A stretch of 64,000 nucleotides of DNA from Ficedula albicollis (Eukaryota; Chordata; Aves; Passeriformes; Muscicapidae), in NCBI RefSeq assembly GCF_000247815.1, contig NC_021679.1, positions 37,845,810 through 37,909,809 of the forward strand. Reading direction: 5' to 3'. This document shows, piece after piece, positions 41,832-54,500 of the stretch (position 1 is its first letter; the number at the start of each line of letters is the position of its first letter). The notes beneath the pieces are model-generated. The model worked only from the letters and a program-made list of their open reading frames with translations. It did no database searches and was not told where the DNA came from. The translations under genes were made by a program, and so were the position numbers.

Positions 41832-43154
41832 ATTGTCCAAACCCAGCTCCCAAGCAAGGGGTGCTTTTGGGATGTGTGGGGCACTTTTTTTCCAAAATAT
41901 TTTTCCAGCCACCTCTGGAGCCACGTTCCTGGGTGTCCTGTCACCCCTGTGGAGCAGCAAAGGTGCAGGTGCCAGCCCAGAGCAGTACAAAAAAATCCTG
42001 AATTTCCAATTTTCAGGGTTTGGCATCAGTAGGGAATTAAAGCACTTACCCTAAATGAGTTTTCTATGAAAAACACGTGAATTTAGGGTATTTTTGGGGT
42101 TTTGCTTCTTGCTCCCACTCAGCAGGAGAGGGAAAAGTTTCTGTTAAGTAAATGTGAGCCTGGCTTTAGTGATCCTTGATCCAGGCCTGGCTTTAGCATG
42201 GGATGAGCTGTGCTTTGGCCACCTTTTGTTTGTGTAAATTAACACCCAGGGGGTCCAAACACATTTTATTTTCCTTCTTACTGCTGTTATGGCTTTATTT
42301 TTATTATTATAATCATTCTTATAATTATCTATTAGTGGCATTAATAATTATGAACGATTACTGTATATTCAGTGAGTTTTTGGGGTCTCAGCAATGATTT
42401 GATGTGAGCCTCTCTCTTTCCCCAGGCTCTTGCAACACTCTCCCATTTTTTAGGACATGAGAGATGACAGCACAGCACAATCCTTTTTTAATTATATCAC
42501 AGTGTGTCTTACAGCTCCAGACCTCTATAATAAATATTTTAGGCATGCCTATAAAAGCTTTCTATATTCTAGCCTCAGAGTCAGATTTGTGTACATGCAA
42601 TTCCTGATTTATTTTCAGGAAGGATGGAAATTCAGTCCCTGTGGTAGCTCCTCTTGAGTAATCAGCCTCATCCTGCATATTTCCTGTGTTTTCTTTTTTA
42701 GAAGAGCTCGATTTACATTTAATTTGTGTTCAGCTCAGAGTGTGTTGCTGCTCCCACTCTGGTTTGAGTTAACTTCCCTGCAGTGGAGCTGGGTGCAGGC
42801 TCTCCCTGTCAGTTCTGCTCACGGGGCAGATCTCTGCTGTTTGCCATTACAAAGAACAGATGCCCCTCATTTCAGACCCAAATTTATTCCTGTCCCACAC
42901 AGATCTGCTTTATGTCCCCTTCTAGTTGATGTGTTTGTGGTGGGAGGTCAGGAACTGAGAGTGGGGCAGTGCTGTGTGTTTAAATTTTGCACTCAGATAT
43001 TGACAGTTCATTACTTTGCTCTTGCTGTGCTTTTCATTTGGGGTTCTTCAGCTCAGGAGAGAGCTTGGCTCGGGTTTGTGGGTTTGGGTTTGTCCTGTGT
43101 TTGGTCCAGGATAAGGGGGAATGGGTTGAAACTGCCAGGGGGCAGGGATGGGTG
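41832..43154. other. Intronic DNA, no exon seen
   Basis: Unique-looking sequence. The AT-rich part is described separately as a candidate regulatory element. Confidence 0.5.
42270..42640. promoter_or_regulatory. AT-rich candidate conserved intronic element
   Basis: Non-repetitive AT-rich DNA with 'ggcattaataattatgaacg' homeodomain-type cores, 'agcaatgatttgatg' and 'ataaatattttaggcatgcc'. The change in composition from the CR1-rich surroundings is the only evidence. Confidence 0.22.
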
Positions 43155-43340
43155 GGACATTGCAGGGAATTCCTGGTTGGGATGGGATTCCCAGAGGATC
43201 TGTGGCTGCCCTGGATCCCTGGAGTGTCCAAGGCCAGGCTGGAGCAGCCTGGGACAGTGGAAGGTGTCCCTGGGCATGGCAGGGGGTGGATGGGATGGAC
43301 TTCAACTCCATCCCATCCCAAACCATTCCATGATCCCATT
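43155..43340 (+). mobile_element. CR1 LINE 3'-end fragment
   Basis: 'gggaattcctggttgggatg', 'tggagtgtccaaggccaggc', 'tggagcagcctgggacagtg' and 'catcccaaaccattccatga', in CR1 sense order. Confidence 0.87.
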
Positions 43341-43967
43341 TGGTGATGTGTTTTTGGGTGCTGGTGGTTTTCCAGCATGGACTGAAAATGTCCAGCAGGA
43401 CATTTTGCCCTGTTCCCTGGCTGGGGCCAGGTTGCAGGGATGTAAATGGATCTGGAGTTCTGAATCTGGAATCTGAATCCCACCTTCCACAGTGTCCTGC
43501 TTTGGTCCCTGAACTCCAGCAGGGAGTGAGCCCGTAGGGGTTGTGGGGATGGGGGTGCACTGGCAGGGCCAGCAGCAGTGGGATCCTTCCCTCCTGCTTC
43601 CCTCCAAACCCTGGGACTGAAATCCAGCTGATTTTCCTGGTGGGATGCTGTGACCTCTGAAGGGGAGCCCAGAAGGAGTAACTCACGACTTGGGAGGGTA
43701 ACAACTCCCACAGCAGGGGAAAAAAACAAACCCAAAAATGACCTTTTTAACTCTTGAAAACAACGAGGTGCTGCTTTGCATGTGAGGAGGGGATTTGTGA
43801 CCCTGTTCTCAGGCTCTGTCCTGGTGTGACCTTTCCCCGTGGCTGCAGTGGCCCTTGGTGCTGCTGGCACGTGCAGATCTCTGGCAGGGCTGGCACTGGT
43901 GCCATCTGCTGTGCCATTCCTGACACCAGTGTCCCCAGCTGAGGGCTGGCATCACCCTCAGAGCTGG

Positions 43968-44612
43968 CACAGGGCTCTCAGCACTGCCTTGGCGTGGGGA
44001 AAGTGGGAGTTCTGGGGGAATGCTGTGCTGGGGGATGCGGTACAGAATGACAGCCCCAGCTCTGGGTGGTGTGATTAGACTGAGGAGTCAGCAGAAGGGA
44101 CAAGGTGAGAGCTGGCCATCCATGGCCCTCAGCCCTCATCCTAGAAGCTGTGGATCCCTGGAAGTGCCCAAGGAGCTGCCTGGGGCAGTGGGAGGTGTCC
44201 CTGCCATGGCAGGGCTGGGATGGGATGAGCCTTCATGTCCTTTCCACCCCAAACCATGCTGGAATTCCATCTGGAATATTTACAGTGCTCTTGGTAACTC
44301 CTGCTAAGGAGCAAATCCCTCAGGAGCTGAATCCTGCCCAGCTGCCCTGGGGGTGAATTTTGTTGTGAGCCCTTCCCTTGTTTTTGAGGGAATTCTCACA
44401 ACTTGAAGGTTGATGCCAATCCTCTGGTGTTCTTCCCTTTTCTTCTTTTTTTTGTTTTTAGTTGGAACTTCTGAGTTTCTTTCATAATCCCTACAGATAA
44501 AAAAAAATAAATCATGGACAGGGGTCTCAGCAGCCACCTAGCACTGTCTTGGTGTGGGGAAAATGGGAATTCTGGAGGAATGCTGTGTTGGGGGATGTGG
44601 TACAGAATCACA
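43968..44612. repeat. Direct repeat (~90 bp) bracketing a third duplicate copy
   Basis: 'ggggaatgctgtgctggggg' and its surroundings (43968-44050) recur in diverged form at 44519-44612. Between the two repeats sits the third copy of the 40.2-kb segment. Confidence 0.7.
44142..44512 (+). repeat. Third partial copy of the 40.2/41.2-kb segment
   Basis: 371 bases nearly identical to 40200-40570, from the CR1 'agaagctgtggatccctgg' to 'ataaaaaaaaataaat'. Both ends are abrupt. Confidence 0.92.
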
Positions 44613-45170
44613 GTCACTGGATGGTTTGGGATGGAAAAGCTCTCCAAGGATGAGTCCATCATTTCCCCAGCACTGCCAGGGATCCCGTGTCCCCACATCC
44701 ACAGGGCTTCAGAGTCCCTGCAGGAATGGGAATTCCACCACTGCCCTGTGCCCACAGCTGGGTGTCAGGGTGGGTCCAGCACCTTCATTCCTTTAATGGG
44801 ATTCAGGAGAAAATTTGGCACTGGGGGGTCACGGTGGGGTGGCCCCAGGACATCCCAAAGTCCTGTTCCACTCCTTCCCCTGTGAAAGGGATCCCAGGAA
44901 TGCCATGGGAGGGGGGGTCTCCTTCCCTTCTCCTCATTACTGGGGGTAATTTATAGACTCCAATACAAAAGCTCCCTGTTGAAGCCTCGTTGAGTTTAAT
45001 GAAGTGATTTTGCCGAGCCTGGAAATGAAATAAAAACCCTCCCGAGTCAGGAACCTGCACATGGGCAGGTGATTAAAATGCCTCATTCCAGTCTGCCTGG
45101 GATTCTGAGCCAGTTCCCAGATAGGCTTCCTGATTAAAGGAAGTCATAGTGACAAATTAAGGATTGGGGC
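44613..45170. other. Intronic DNA, no exon seen
   Basis: No recognisable gene or repeat. Confidence 0.5.
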
Positions 45171-45189
45171 AAAAAAAAAAAAAAAAAGT

Positions 45190-45534
<345 letters not shown>

Positions 45535-45823
45535 AAAAAAAAGTATTAAAATAAATAATAATTTAAAAAAAAGATAATGATACCAGCAGGATAATGTTTC
45601 TCCTGAACCACTTTTCCAGGCTTGCAGCATAACCCTGCTGGTGCTTCCAAGCCAGACCACATGTCTGAACAGATAATTTTTGCATTTTTTGTGCTGGGAT
45701 AACTGTAAATACCTGCCTGCATTCAAGGAAGGTGTTTCACAGGAGCTTCTTCCTTCTGTGAAATTACAGCTCCAGCTCTGGGCTTGCCTCAACACATCCC
45801 TGTCCCCAGAGCTGGGGCTGCTG

Positions 45824-46115
45824 CAAATCCAGGCTCTGGGTGCCTCATTTGGGAAATTCAGCTTGGGCTACCCTGACCTCAGTTACACCTGAGGACTTTG
45901 AAGAAGTTGAGGCCATTAAAATGTTGATAAATTATGGAATTACAGCGTGGTTTGTTGCAAGGGACCTTAAAGATGATCCTTCCACACCTTCCACTGTCCC
46001 AGGGTGTTTTAGACTCCTTCCAACCTGGTTTGGAGAATTCCTGGGGCAGCCACAGCTTCTCTGAGCAACAAATGTCAGCTGGAAAGGTAAAACCAGCTGA
46101 GCCTTCCCTGGTTTC
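45824..46115 (+). repeat. Inverted repeat, left arm (292 bp)
   Basis: Matches the reverse complement of 46548-46839 essentially base for base. The arm includes a CR1 3' fragment, minus orientation here ('aagggaccttaaagatgatc'), and adjoining unique DNA, so it is not just two opposed CR1 elements. Confidence 0.93.
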
Positions 46116-46547
46116 CCTCAAAATTAGAAAATGCTGCAGTGTGCAGATCCATCTCTGTAAAAGATGGAGGAATTTGGGGCTGAGAAGTGCAAAATTTCTG
46201 CAGTAAAGGTAGGTGTAGTCCTTGGAGAAAAGAAGGGATTTTGTGGAGCCATTAATAGGCAGCTCAGGAATGCTAATTTCTGTGTGTTTGTCACGGACAA
46301 GGGGCATGGTCTGGGATAATTATATGGATTGCACATCCAAACACGCCAGCAAGGAGCAGGAATAAGGTGAGCCCAGAACTCAGGCAGGTTTAAACTGCAG
46401 AATGGGCTCCAGCATCCCACAGAGATCCTTGGTTCTGGTGGGAAATGCATCGGAGCTGGGGGTGGCTGTGTGAGGAGGCTCTGAACCCTGGCTGAGCTTA
46501 AAGAAGTGTCATAAAGAGAGAAAAAGTCTGAGTGGCTTGAAGAAACT

Positions 46548-46839
46548 GAAACCAGGGAAGGCTCAGCTGGTTTTACCTTTCCAGCTGACATTTGTTGCTC
46601 AGAGAAGCTGTGGCTGCCCCAGGAATTCTCCAAACCAGGTTGGAAGGAGTCTAAAACACCCTGGGACAGTGGAAGGTGTGGAAGGATCATCTTTAAGGTC
46701 CCTTGCAACAAACCACGCTGTAATTCCATAATTTATCAACATTTTAATGGCCTCAACTTCTTCAAAGTCCTCAGGTGTAACTGAGGTCAGGGTAGCCCAA
46801 GCTGAATTTCCCAAATGAGGCACCCAGAGCCTGGATTTG
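46548..46839 (-). repeat. Inverted repeat, right arm (292 bp)
   Basis: Mirror of the left arm, separated by a 432-base spacer with no visible internal symmetry. The CR1 piece is in plus orientation here. Confidence 0.93.
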
Positions 46840-47391
46840 AGCTTTAAGGACTCAGGAGGAGTTTTGTCAATCCTATTTCTCCCAAGCTGGAATTTTGGGT
46901 GTCCAGGTGATGGGGCTCATGGGGTTGAAGGGGTTTTTTTTGATGGGGTTTCAGGGACATGAGCACTCAGGGTGGGTTTTGTTTTTGGGAGAGGAGGAAG
47001 GGGAGCCTGGAGTTCCTCACCTCCAGGACAGATGTGTGGGCAGCTCACTTGGGTTTCCCCTTGCACATCTGGAAAATCCCTTTTGGAGTGGGTTTCTCCT
47101 GGGGCTGGCCCTGCTCTGGGGGCTCCAGGGGATGTGAGTTTGGCTCCTGGCCCAGGGTGGTTGATGGATAAACTCTTGATCCAAAACCAGTCAGGAGGTT
47201 TGCAGCAGCAGGGGAAATAAAAGTGAAAGAAAATCACAAACCCTTCTGGTCTGGAGAGAAAATTCCCCTGTGTGGGATCAGGGGAGGGAGGAATTAGATC
47301 TTGGCTTTGTGATCCTTGTGGGCACTTTGGGATGAGCAGAAGGTGTGAACCAGTCTCAGCTTCTCCCCTTTTCCTTTGCTTGGTTGTCAGA
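46840..47391. other. Intronic DNA, no exon seen
   Basis: Unique-looking sequence. No exon recognised. Confidence 0.5.
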
Positions 47392-48235
47392 GGCAGCTGG
47401 GCTTGGAGGAAGGGTTTTAGGGTTGTGAGAGCTCCAGGGTGGGAGATATTGCAGAGTTCAGCATCATCGCTGTCACTTTGGGACCCTCTCTGGAATACTT
47501 TTGGGGATCCTCTCTGTCACTTTTGGGATCTTCTCTGGAATCCTTTTGGGGATCCTCTCTGGAATCCTTTGGGATCCTCTCTGTCACTTTTGGGATCCTC
47601 TCTGGAATCCTTTTGGGGATCCTCTCTGTCACTTTTGGGATCTTCTCTGGAATCCTTTTGGGGATCCTCTCTGGAATCCTTTGGGATCCTCTCTGTCACT
47701 TTTGGGATCCTCTCTGGAATCCTTTTGGGGATCCTCTCTGTCACTTTTGGGATCTTCTCTGGAATCCTTTTGGGGATCCTCTCTGGAATCCTTTGGGATC
47801 CTCTCTGTCACTTTTGGGATCCTCTCTGGAATCCTTTTGGGGATCCTCTCTGTCACTTTTGGGATCTTCTCTGGAATCCTTTTGGGGATCCTCTCTGGAA
47901 TCCTTTGGCAGCTGGGCTTGGAGGAAGGGTTTTAGGGTTGTGAGAGCTCCAGGGTGGGAGATATTGCAGAGTTCAGCATCATCGCTGTCACTTTGGGACC
48001 CTCTCTGGAATACTTTTGGGGATCCTCTCTGTCACTTTTGGGATCTTCTCTGGAATCCTTTTGGGGATCCTCTCTGGAATCCTTTGGGATCCTCTCTGTC
48101 ACTTTTGGGATCCTCTCTGGAATCCTTTTGGGGATCCTCTCTGTCACTTTTGGGATCCTCTCTGGAATCCTTTTGAGGTTCTCTCTGGAATCATTTTGGG
48201 GATCCTCTCTGGAATCCTTTTGGGAATTTTGGTGC
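47392..48235. repeat. Nested minisatellite with 112-bp higher-order unit and 515-bp duplication
   Basis: Basic units of ~25 bp ('ttttggggatcctctctg' followed by 'gaatcc' or 'tcac') are organised into 112-bp higher-order repeats. The whole block, including its unique leader ('ggcagctgggcttggaggaa'), is repeated 515 bases downstream. Confidence 0.92.
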
Positions 48236-49488
48236 CAGGAGCTGTTGGATGAGGCCCTTGCTGTGGAGGGATTTGAGATGATGGACAAAGCCAGTTTGGG
48301 GTGGAAATCTCTTGATGTCCTGAGGTTGCTGCAGTGAAAAGTCCCCCCTGCTGTCTGGGATGGTGATTAGTGAGTGACTTAATTACCTCCCTGCCCAGTG
48401 CTCCCAGCTCCAGGTGAACTGGGGATGCTCCAGGCAATGTGGAGTGGCTTTGCCACATCCTCCAGGAACTGTGGGACAAAATTATTAATTATCCACTAAT
48501 TAAGGCACCTCTATTGCCATTGACAGCACTGATATGGTGCCTGCCCATCCTCTCCAACCTTGGCTGCAGGGTTTGGCTTTTTCTTTTCCAAGGGCAGGAC
48601 AAAGCCAAAGCTTTTCCCATGGGGTGGGGCCAGATCCTGCTTCAGAACCCCCCTCTGGAGCTGGCAGGGTCAGGAGAGGATCAGGAGAGGATGAGGAGAC
48701 ACAGCCCTGGCCTCTGAGCAAAGTGGAGAAAACACGGCCAAGGGAAAAGACTCAATGTGGATTTTCCTCCCCAGTTTTCCTTCAGGTGAACCCAGAGGTG
48801 CAGCAGCTCCGTGGCCTGGGGAGAGCTCCCATGGAGGGCAGGAAGGATGTTCTGAGGGGGTTTGGGTTTGTGCAGGGGTTCAGCACACACTGGGTTGTGC
48901 CTGGATTTTCTCGTTGTGTCAGAGCTGACATGAAGTGCTGCTCAAGTGAAAAGGTTGTATTTTCTTACACCCACCAGCATGTTTGCTTCCTTGTACCTCC
49001 TAGAGTTGAAAGGGCTCTTTATTAAAAAAAAAAATTCCCCCTCAGTCAGGGCACTTTTGTTGTGGTTGTGTGTGTTGAGAGCTGGTGCTGTCTGTCTGTC
49101 TGTGCTTCCAAGGAGATCCTTCCAGAAGGGTTTCCAGGAAAAACTTGGAGCATCCCTGGGCTCCTTTCTGCCCCTGTGAGCTCCCTTTTGTCCCTGTGGG
49201 CTGGTTCCTATGGGAACCTGCTGAAATATGGCCAAGATTTCAAGAAAAAATGTGTTGGTGCTTTTTTGTGCTCCCTTTTGATCCAGGTTAAGGCTCACAC
49301 CCCTGGTTTGGGATGAGATATAGCTCTGGCTATAATGTGAGATATTATATAATATACTATAATATATCTGTAATATATCTAAAATACCTATCTATATCTA
49401 TATATATATGTAGATATATTTGTATATCTGTATATCTATATCTGTATCTCTGTCTATATATCTATATCTATATCTGTATCTCTATAGG
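48236..49488. other. Intronic DNA ending in an AT-rich tract
   Basis: No gene is recognised. The last 150 bases (49325-49480) are an impure (ATATCT)n-type tract that leads into the pentanucleotide array. Confidence 0.5.
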
Positions 49489-49706
49489 ATTCTATTCTAT
49501 TCTATTCTATTCTATTCTATTCTATTCTATTCTATTCTATTCTATTCTATTCTATTCTATTCTATTCTATTCTATTCTATTCTATTCTATTCTATTCTAT
49601 TCTATTCTATTCTATTCTATTCTATTCCATTCTATTCCATTCTATTCCATTCCATTCCATTCCATTCCATTCCATTCCATTCCATTCCATTCCATTCCAT
49701 TCCATT
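49489..49706. repeat. (ATTCT)n to (ATTCC)n pentanucleotide array
   Basis: About 27 ATTCT units pass through a mixed zone into about 14 ATTCC units, 218 bases in all. ATTCT is the motif expanded in human SCA10, and ATTCC is the human satellite III motif. Here they are only motif matches. Confidence 0.97.
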
Positions 49707-50934
49707 TATACAGATGGAACCTCTCAGAAGTACAAGCCCCATTCCCTAGAATGCTTGCTTTTATTTTTTTTTATTGTTTCAGAGAAATTAAAATAAACCC
49801 CAGTCAGTTTGGAGGGTTGGCAGTGAAAAAGTTCTGTCTGTAAGTTTTGTTCTTGGAATTTTTCATCCTGAAATGCAAGGAAAAAAAAAAAAGAAAGGCA
49901 CAAATAATTTATCTGTGCTTGTGTTGCAAATAAACTCTTGTCAGAAAACAAGGGAGAAAGCAGGTTTGTGTTGATATTGCTGTGGAGACAGTTTTGTCAT
50001 TGTGGCTGTGGGTGTGTCTGTTTTTGTTATGAACAAGTTTCCTATTTTAGGGATTATGTCAGCAAATAAAGGGAAGTGGAATTGTCTGAGATTGAGAAAA
50101 GCCGAGGGCCCAAACCTGTGCCCTCCTGCACAGGATGCTCAGGAGGATTTGGGGGGGATTTGGAATAATCCAGGGTGGGTCGGATCCCCCAGTTCCAAGG
50201 CTGGAAGCAGACCCTGAGCTGCTGCTGGCTTCGAGGGTGTTTCACAAAGACTGCAAACAGGGAGGGCTTTTCTGAAACCTCATTTCTGTTTTTCCCCCTT
50301 TGGCCCAGCCCCAGGTGCAGCTTTTGGGGCTCAGTGCTGCTGCAGCTGGGAGAACTGCTGGACTGGGGTTTAGACCAGTGAACTGGGGGTTTACTCTGCT
50401 GCACAGGATAAAGAGCTTTATTGTAAATGAGCCAGCAAACACATTTCCTTTTCAATATTAAAAATAGATGGGACATGATTCCAGTGGACAGAAGTGTTTT
50501 TTCCCTGTTTTCTTTCCATTTCTGTCCCTTTCCCCTGCAGGATTCCCTTTCCCAGAGTGCAGGAGCAGCTTTCAGCACAGCTTCCCTTTTCTCCTGCTTT
50601 GCTTTTACCTGCAGGAGCCCAGGCTGGCAGCTCCCTGTGTCCCTGGCAGCTGTCACTGTGTCACTGGGTCAGTGGCACATCCATATCCTCTCCTGGCACG
50701 GGCACCAGCCTGGGGAGTTTTAAGATGGTTTTGGACGAGCTGCCTGGCACTGAGCCTGGTTTTTTTCCAGGCTCAGCTCAGGAAACTCACTCTGAGCACT
50801 CAGAGCTTCCTGCAGGGCGTGTGGAAGGAGCCTTGGTGGCACGGGGATTGTCCCTGCTTCACCTGGGCAGTGCCAGCCTCTGCTCTCTGGGGCAGGGGCA
50901 GCCCCCAGGGAAGGGGGGAGCTGTGCCAGAGGGG
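49707..50934. other. Intronic DNA, no exon seen
   Basis: No gene or clear repeat. A small A-run lies near 49881-49892. Confidence 0.5.
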
Positions 50935-51000
50935 GTTTGGGGTGGGTTTCAGGGAAAGGTTCTTCCTGCAGGAGGGTGCTGGGCACTGCCCAGGTGTAAA
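50935..51000 (+). mobile_element. CR1-like fragment
   Basis: 'gggtttcagggaaaggttct' and 'ggagggtgctgggcactgcc' match the same CR1-type region as the 28.3-kb copy. It is interrupted downstream by the LTR-like repeat and appears to resume at 51440. Confidence 0.65.
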
Positions 51001-51019
51001 GGTGGTATTTGCACCACTT

Positions 51020-51439
51020 AATTAGTGGCTAAGTGAGCAAAATGGAGCTGAATCTACAAGGTCTCTTAAAGCTGAACAATCCAACAGAGAATTAACACTG
51101 ATATTATTGATACTTTTGTCCCAGTAACCAAACTCCTGTGACCACAGTGCAGCACTAACTGTCCAACCAAAAACCACTGCCTGAAATCATGGAGAAGAAG
51201 GAAGATGAGCACCCCAAATCCTCCATCTTGTCCCATACCTTTTACTGTATTATAAAAATCTCAAATTCCAAACCCCTCACCGTGTGAAATCACACACTTC
51301 TATTTAACTACACACCCATGATTTTGACTCCATCACTCACATTTGGAAGCTTCTCCAAGGCCTCAGGTCAAAAGCAGTGTTCTCCTGGGGGTCAGTGTCA
51401 GACAGCACAGAAAGCTCAAAAATCCCAAATTTCTGGGAC
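51020..51439 (-). mobile_element. Candidate LTR-type interspersed repeat, copy C
   Basis: Reverse-complement copy of the 7.1/11.2-kb family: 'tttgacctgaggccttgg', 'gtgatggagtcaaaatcatg', 'aatagaagtgtgtgatttca', 'ggtgttaattctctgttgg'-like blocks in order. It separates two CR1-like pieces and so may have inserted into a CR1-type element, which supports its being mobile. Confidence 0.62.
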
Positions 51440-51555
51440 CCAGGAGTGTTTGGACAACACCCTGAGGCACAGGGTGGGATTTTGGGGTGTCTGTGCAGGG
51501 ATCCATGATCCTGTGGATCCCTTCCAGCTGTGGTACTCCATGATCCCACTGCAGG
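51440..51555 (+). mobile_element. CR1-like fragment, 3' part
   Basis: 'aggagtgtttggacaacacc', 'cacagggtgggattttgggg' and 'ggatcccttccagctgtggt' then 'ccatgatcc', in sense order. Probably the continuation of the 50.9-kb piece. Confidence 0.65.
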
Positions 51556-54500
51556 ACGGGCACACCAGGAATCCTGCAGCACTCTGGGGGTGACAGGGAG
51601 GGCACAGCCAGAGGCTGCTGAGCTCTGAACATCCAAGGAGGTCAAAGCAACGTGCTGGAAGAATGGACTAGACATTAATGCTGCTGCCGTTGAATGGAGC
51701 TCGGAGCACCTGGGGAGAAAATTCCAGCCGAGCGCTCCCGCCTTTGTTCACCCTCCCTGCCTGCCCCGCTCGGGTTTTAGGGATTTGGAGCTGGAAAATG
51801 CTGGAAGCTCGAGGGTATAGCACACATCAAGGTTTTCCATGGCAGCTGCACGTCTCTCTGTCTCTTTTCCTTGCTCTTGAATCACTGGCAATGCACTTCG
51901 GTACGGCTTTCAAGCCTTTGGGATAAAAGGGGAAACAATCAGAGGTCAAGTGAAAAAAGGAAGAGTTTTGCTGCAGGAGTGAGGAATGAGGGATGTAGGT
52001 CACACAGCACAGGACTTTAAAGGCTCTTTCCTGCAGCTGACTTGGACGTGGAGGCTTTTTGAAGTGCACATCTGGTCAGCAGATTGAAGGTACAGACCCC
52101 GGGTTTGCTTCGCTCGCTTCCCGAGCATCTGACCCGGAGCGCTCCCCTTTGGGGGAAAGGCTCGGGATCCTGCCAGGCTCCTCTCCCTTGCACTGCTCAG
52201 AAAAGCAGGAGGAAGATTAAACCTTCCCATTTTCAGATTCCCAACCACCTGCTGCTGGGATTTTGCACATCCAGCCCCGGATGAGGGATGTGGGAGCATC
52301 CTCAGGGACGTGGGATTGTGCAGAATTCCCTCCCCATGACCCAGCCCCACGGGAGAGCTGTGGGACAGACACAGCCACGGGGGTTGGGGTGAAGATTTTG
52401 GGAGCTGTGGGACATCATGAGCGTGGGTTATGCCCAGCCCTTCCCTGTCTGTGGTGTTTGATGTCGCTGGAGCTGCTCCAGGCTTGCGTCAGAGGCAGCC
52501 CCAGCGCTCCTCTGCTCCGACAGAAATCTGGAAGAGCTCTGCTGGAGGAGCAGAACAGCAGAAAAATATTTATAGACAGGAAGGGGATCTGGTCTCCCCC
52601 CACCCTTTGGCAGGATAACTCTGAGTTTCCTGAAGATACAAGCTCGTGGGACCTCGTTCATGCCAGGAGCTCCTCGGCGTCCTTCGGATGGAAAATGTCC
52701 TGGATTTGTCACGTCACTCCACTTCTTCCATTCTCATCTCTCTGAGGAATGGAGTCAGCTGAGGGATCACAAAGGCACCATTGATGCTCTGTGCATGTTT
52801 CCATGGGAGGGATGAAATGCCAGGGAGTTGGCAGCACTTCTGCAGCCACATCAGCCTGTCCCCAGCTCCTGGGGTGAGCCAGGGACACCCCGGGGACACC
52901 CCAGGGGTTGGGAGGTGCAGCTGCCTGTGCTGTGTGAGGGGAGAGCTGTGATCCCTGCATCCCCACTGTGGGAAGTGCTAGGAAGGATCAATGAGAGCAC
53001 CTTGGTGATTTGTTGGTTTTTGGAAACTGTAGGTTCATGTTTTACTCTGCCTTTGCACTCAAGACAGGACAGGCTGTGACTTGATGGTGGCTCTGTCACC
53101 ACTTGTAACCTCTGAGGAGGAACCCGGTGTCATTTCCTCACCTTTAATAGGAATATTATTCACAGGGCAGTAATGACTCCTTTCAAAGCAGGTGAGAACT
53201 GGAGTGACTTTATGGGGGATGAGAGCAGTGGAAATGCTGTTTGAGGTGTGACAGGGATCTGGTTTGCAGAGGGAATTCCTGTCTGCATGGAGCCCGGGGA
53301 GCTGGGTGTGGTGTTCTCCATCAGCTGAGATCTGTGCGGTGCCAGAGGGAATTTTATCTCCGGCTTCCAGGACTCCTCCTCCAGCTTGTCTCCACCCAGT
53401 GAGTGCCAGCCCTGCTCCATGGGATGGCAGGAATGTTCCCAAATCCTTGAGTGAGTGATTCAGGTCTCTCAGAGAAGGGATTTGAGGCACAAACAGCTCG
53501 GGAGGAAGGGCCAGAGGAGCAAAGTGGGGCACAGAGTTGGGATTTGGGTGTGAGAGCCCCATCCTGCTCCTTCCATGGGGACTGCAGACCAGACCTCAGT
53601 GTTCCTGTGGGTTTCCCAGTCCCATGGAGCTAATCCCAAAAAGGATTAAGGGGACCAGTGTGGGTTAGGGATAGGAACAAGCTATGCAGTGGAAAACTGC
53701 AAATGAAGGATTTGCTTTCCTGACTCAAAGAGGAGGCAGCAGAAATTGTGAGAGCCTGGGGTGCTAAGGGATCTCTGTCCCTTTATTTATGTTTGTGGTG
53801 CTTGGCTTAAAGTTGTTTTTGTATAAATAATGGGACTGACATGAAGGCAGGACCCACGCAGTCACCACAGGCTCCTCTGTGCCCACTTGCCACTCAGCTG
53901 GATTATTCCTGGAGTCCCTGCCAAGTGGAATTGGGCTTGGGCATTGCCTGGAGGGGGGAATTTCAAGGTGGGAGTGGGCTGTGGAGGTGCAAATAGATCC
54001 CCACTGTATTTGCTGAAGCAAACTCTGGCCTCCCCTTCTGGGGTGGATCGTGATTTGTTGGGAATTTATGGAGCTGCATCCGTGCAAGTGCATCATTCCC
54101 TGATAAATGTGGGAGTGATGGTCACCTCGGGATATTTAATTGGGGTGGCACTGGAACAGTTAATTGATGGCTGCTTCAGTCATTCCAGCTCCTGTGGTTA
54201 TTCCTGGGTGTGAGGAAGAAGCAGGAAAAGCTTCTGTTGCTGAGGATGGGGAGCAGGAGGGGTGGGATGGTGCTCGGGGTGGGAGAACACCCAGCTGGGG
54301 AGTGTTGCAGGAGCAGCCTCCTGGAGGGGGAAGGTGATTCCAGACTGGGCTGTGGCCAGGGGATGTGGCCAGTGCTGGACACAGGGGCTGCAGCCCCCCC
54401 CAGACCAGTGCAGACCTTCCCTCAGAGCCACCCTGACGTCCTGGGCTGGGGATCCCTGCAGCTGCTGCTTTGGGACTGCAATTACTGAGGGATATTTTGT

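Noticed and set aside
45824..46839. The inverted repeat as a terminal-inverted-repeat DNA transposon
   Set aside because: No transposase frame in the 432-base spacer, no target duplication seen, and the arms contain an ordinary CR1 fragment.
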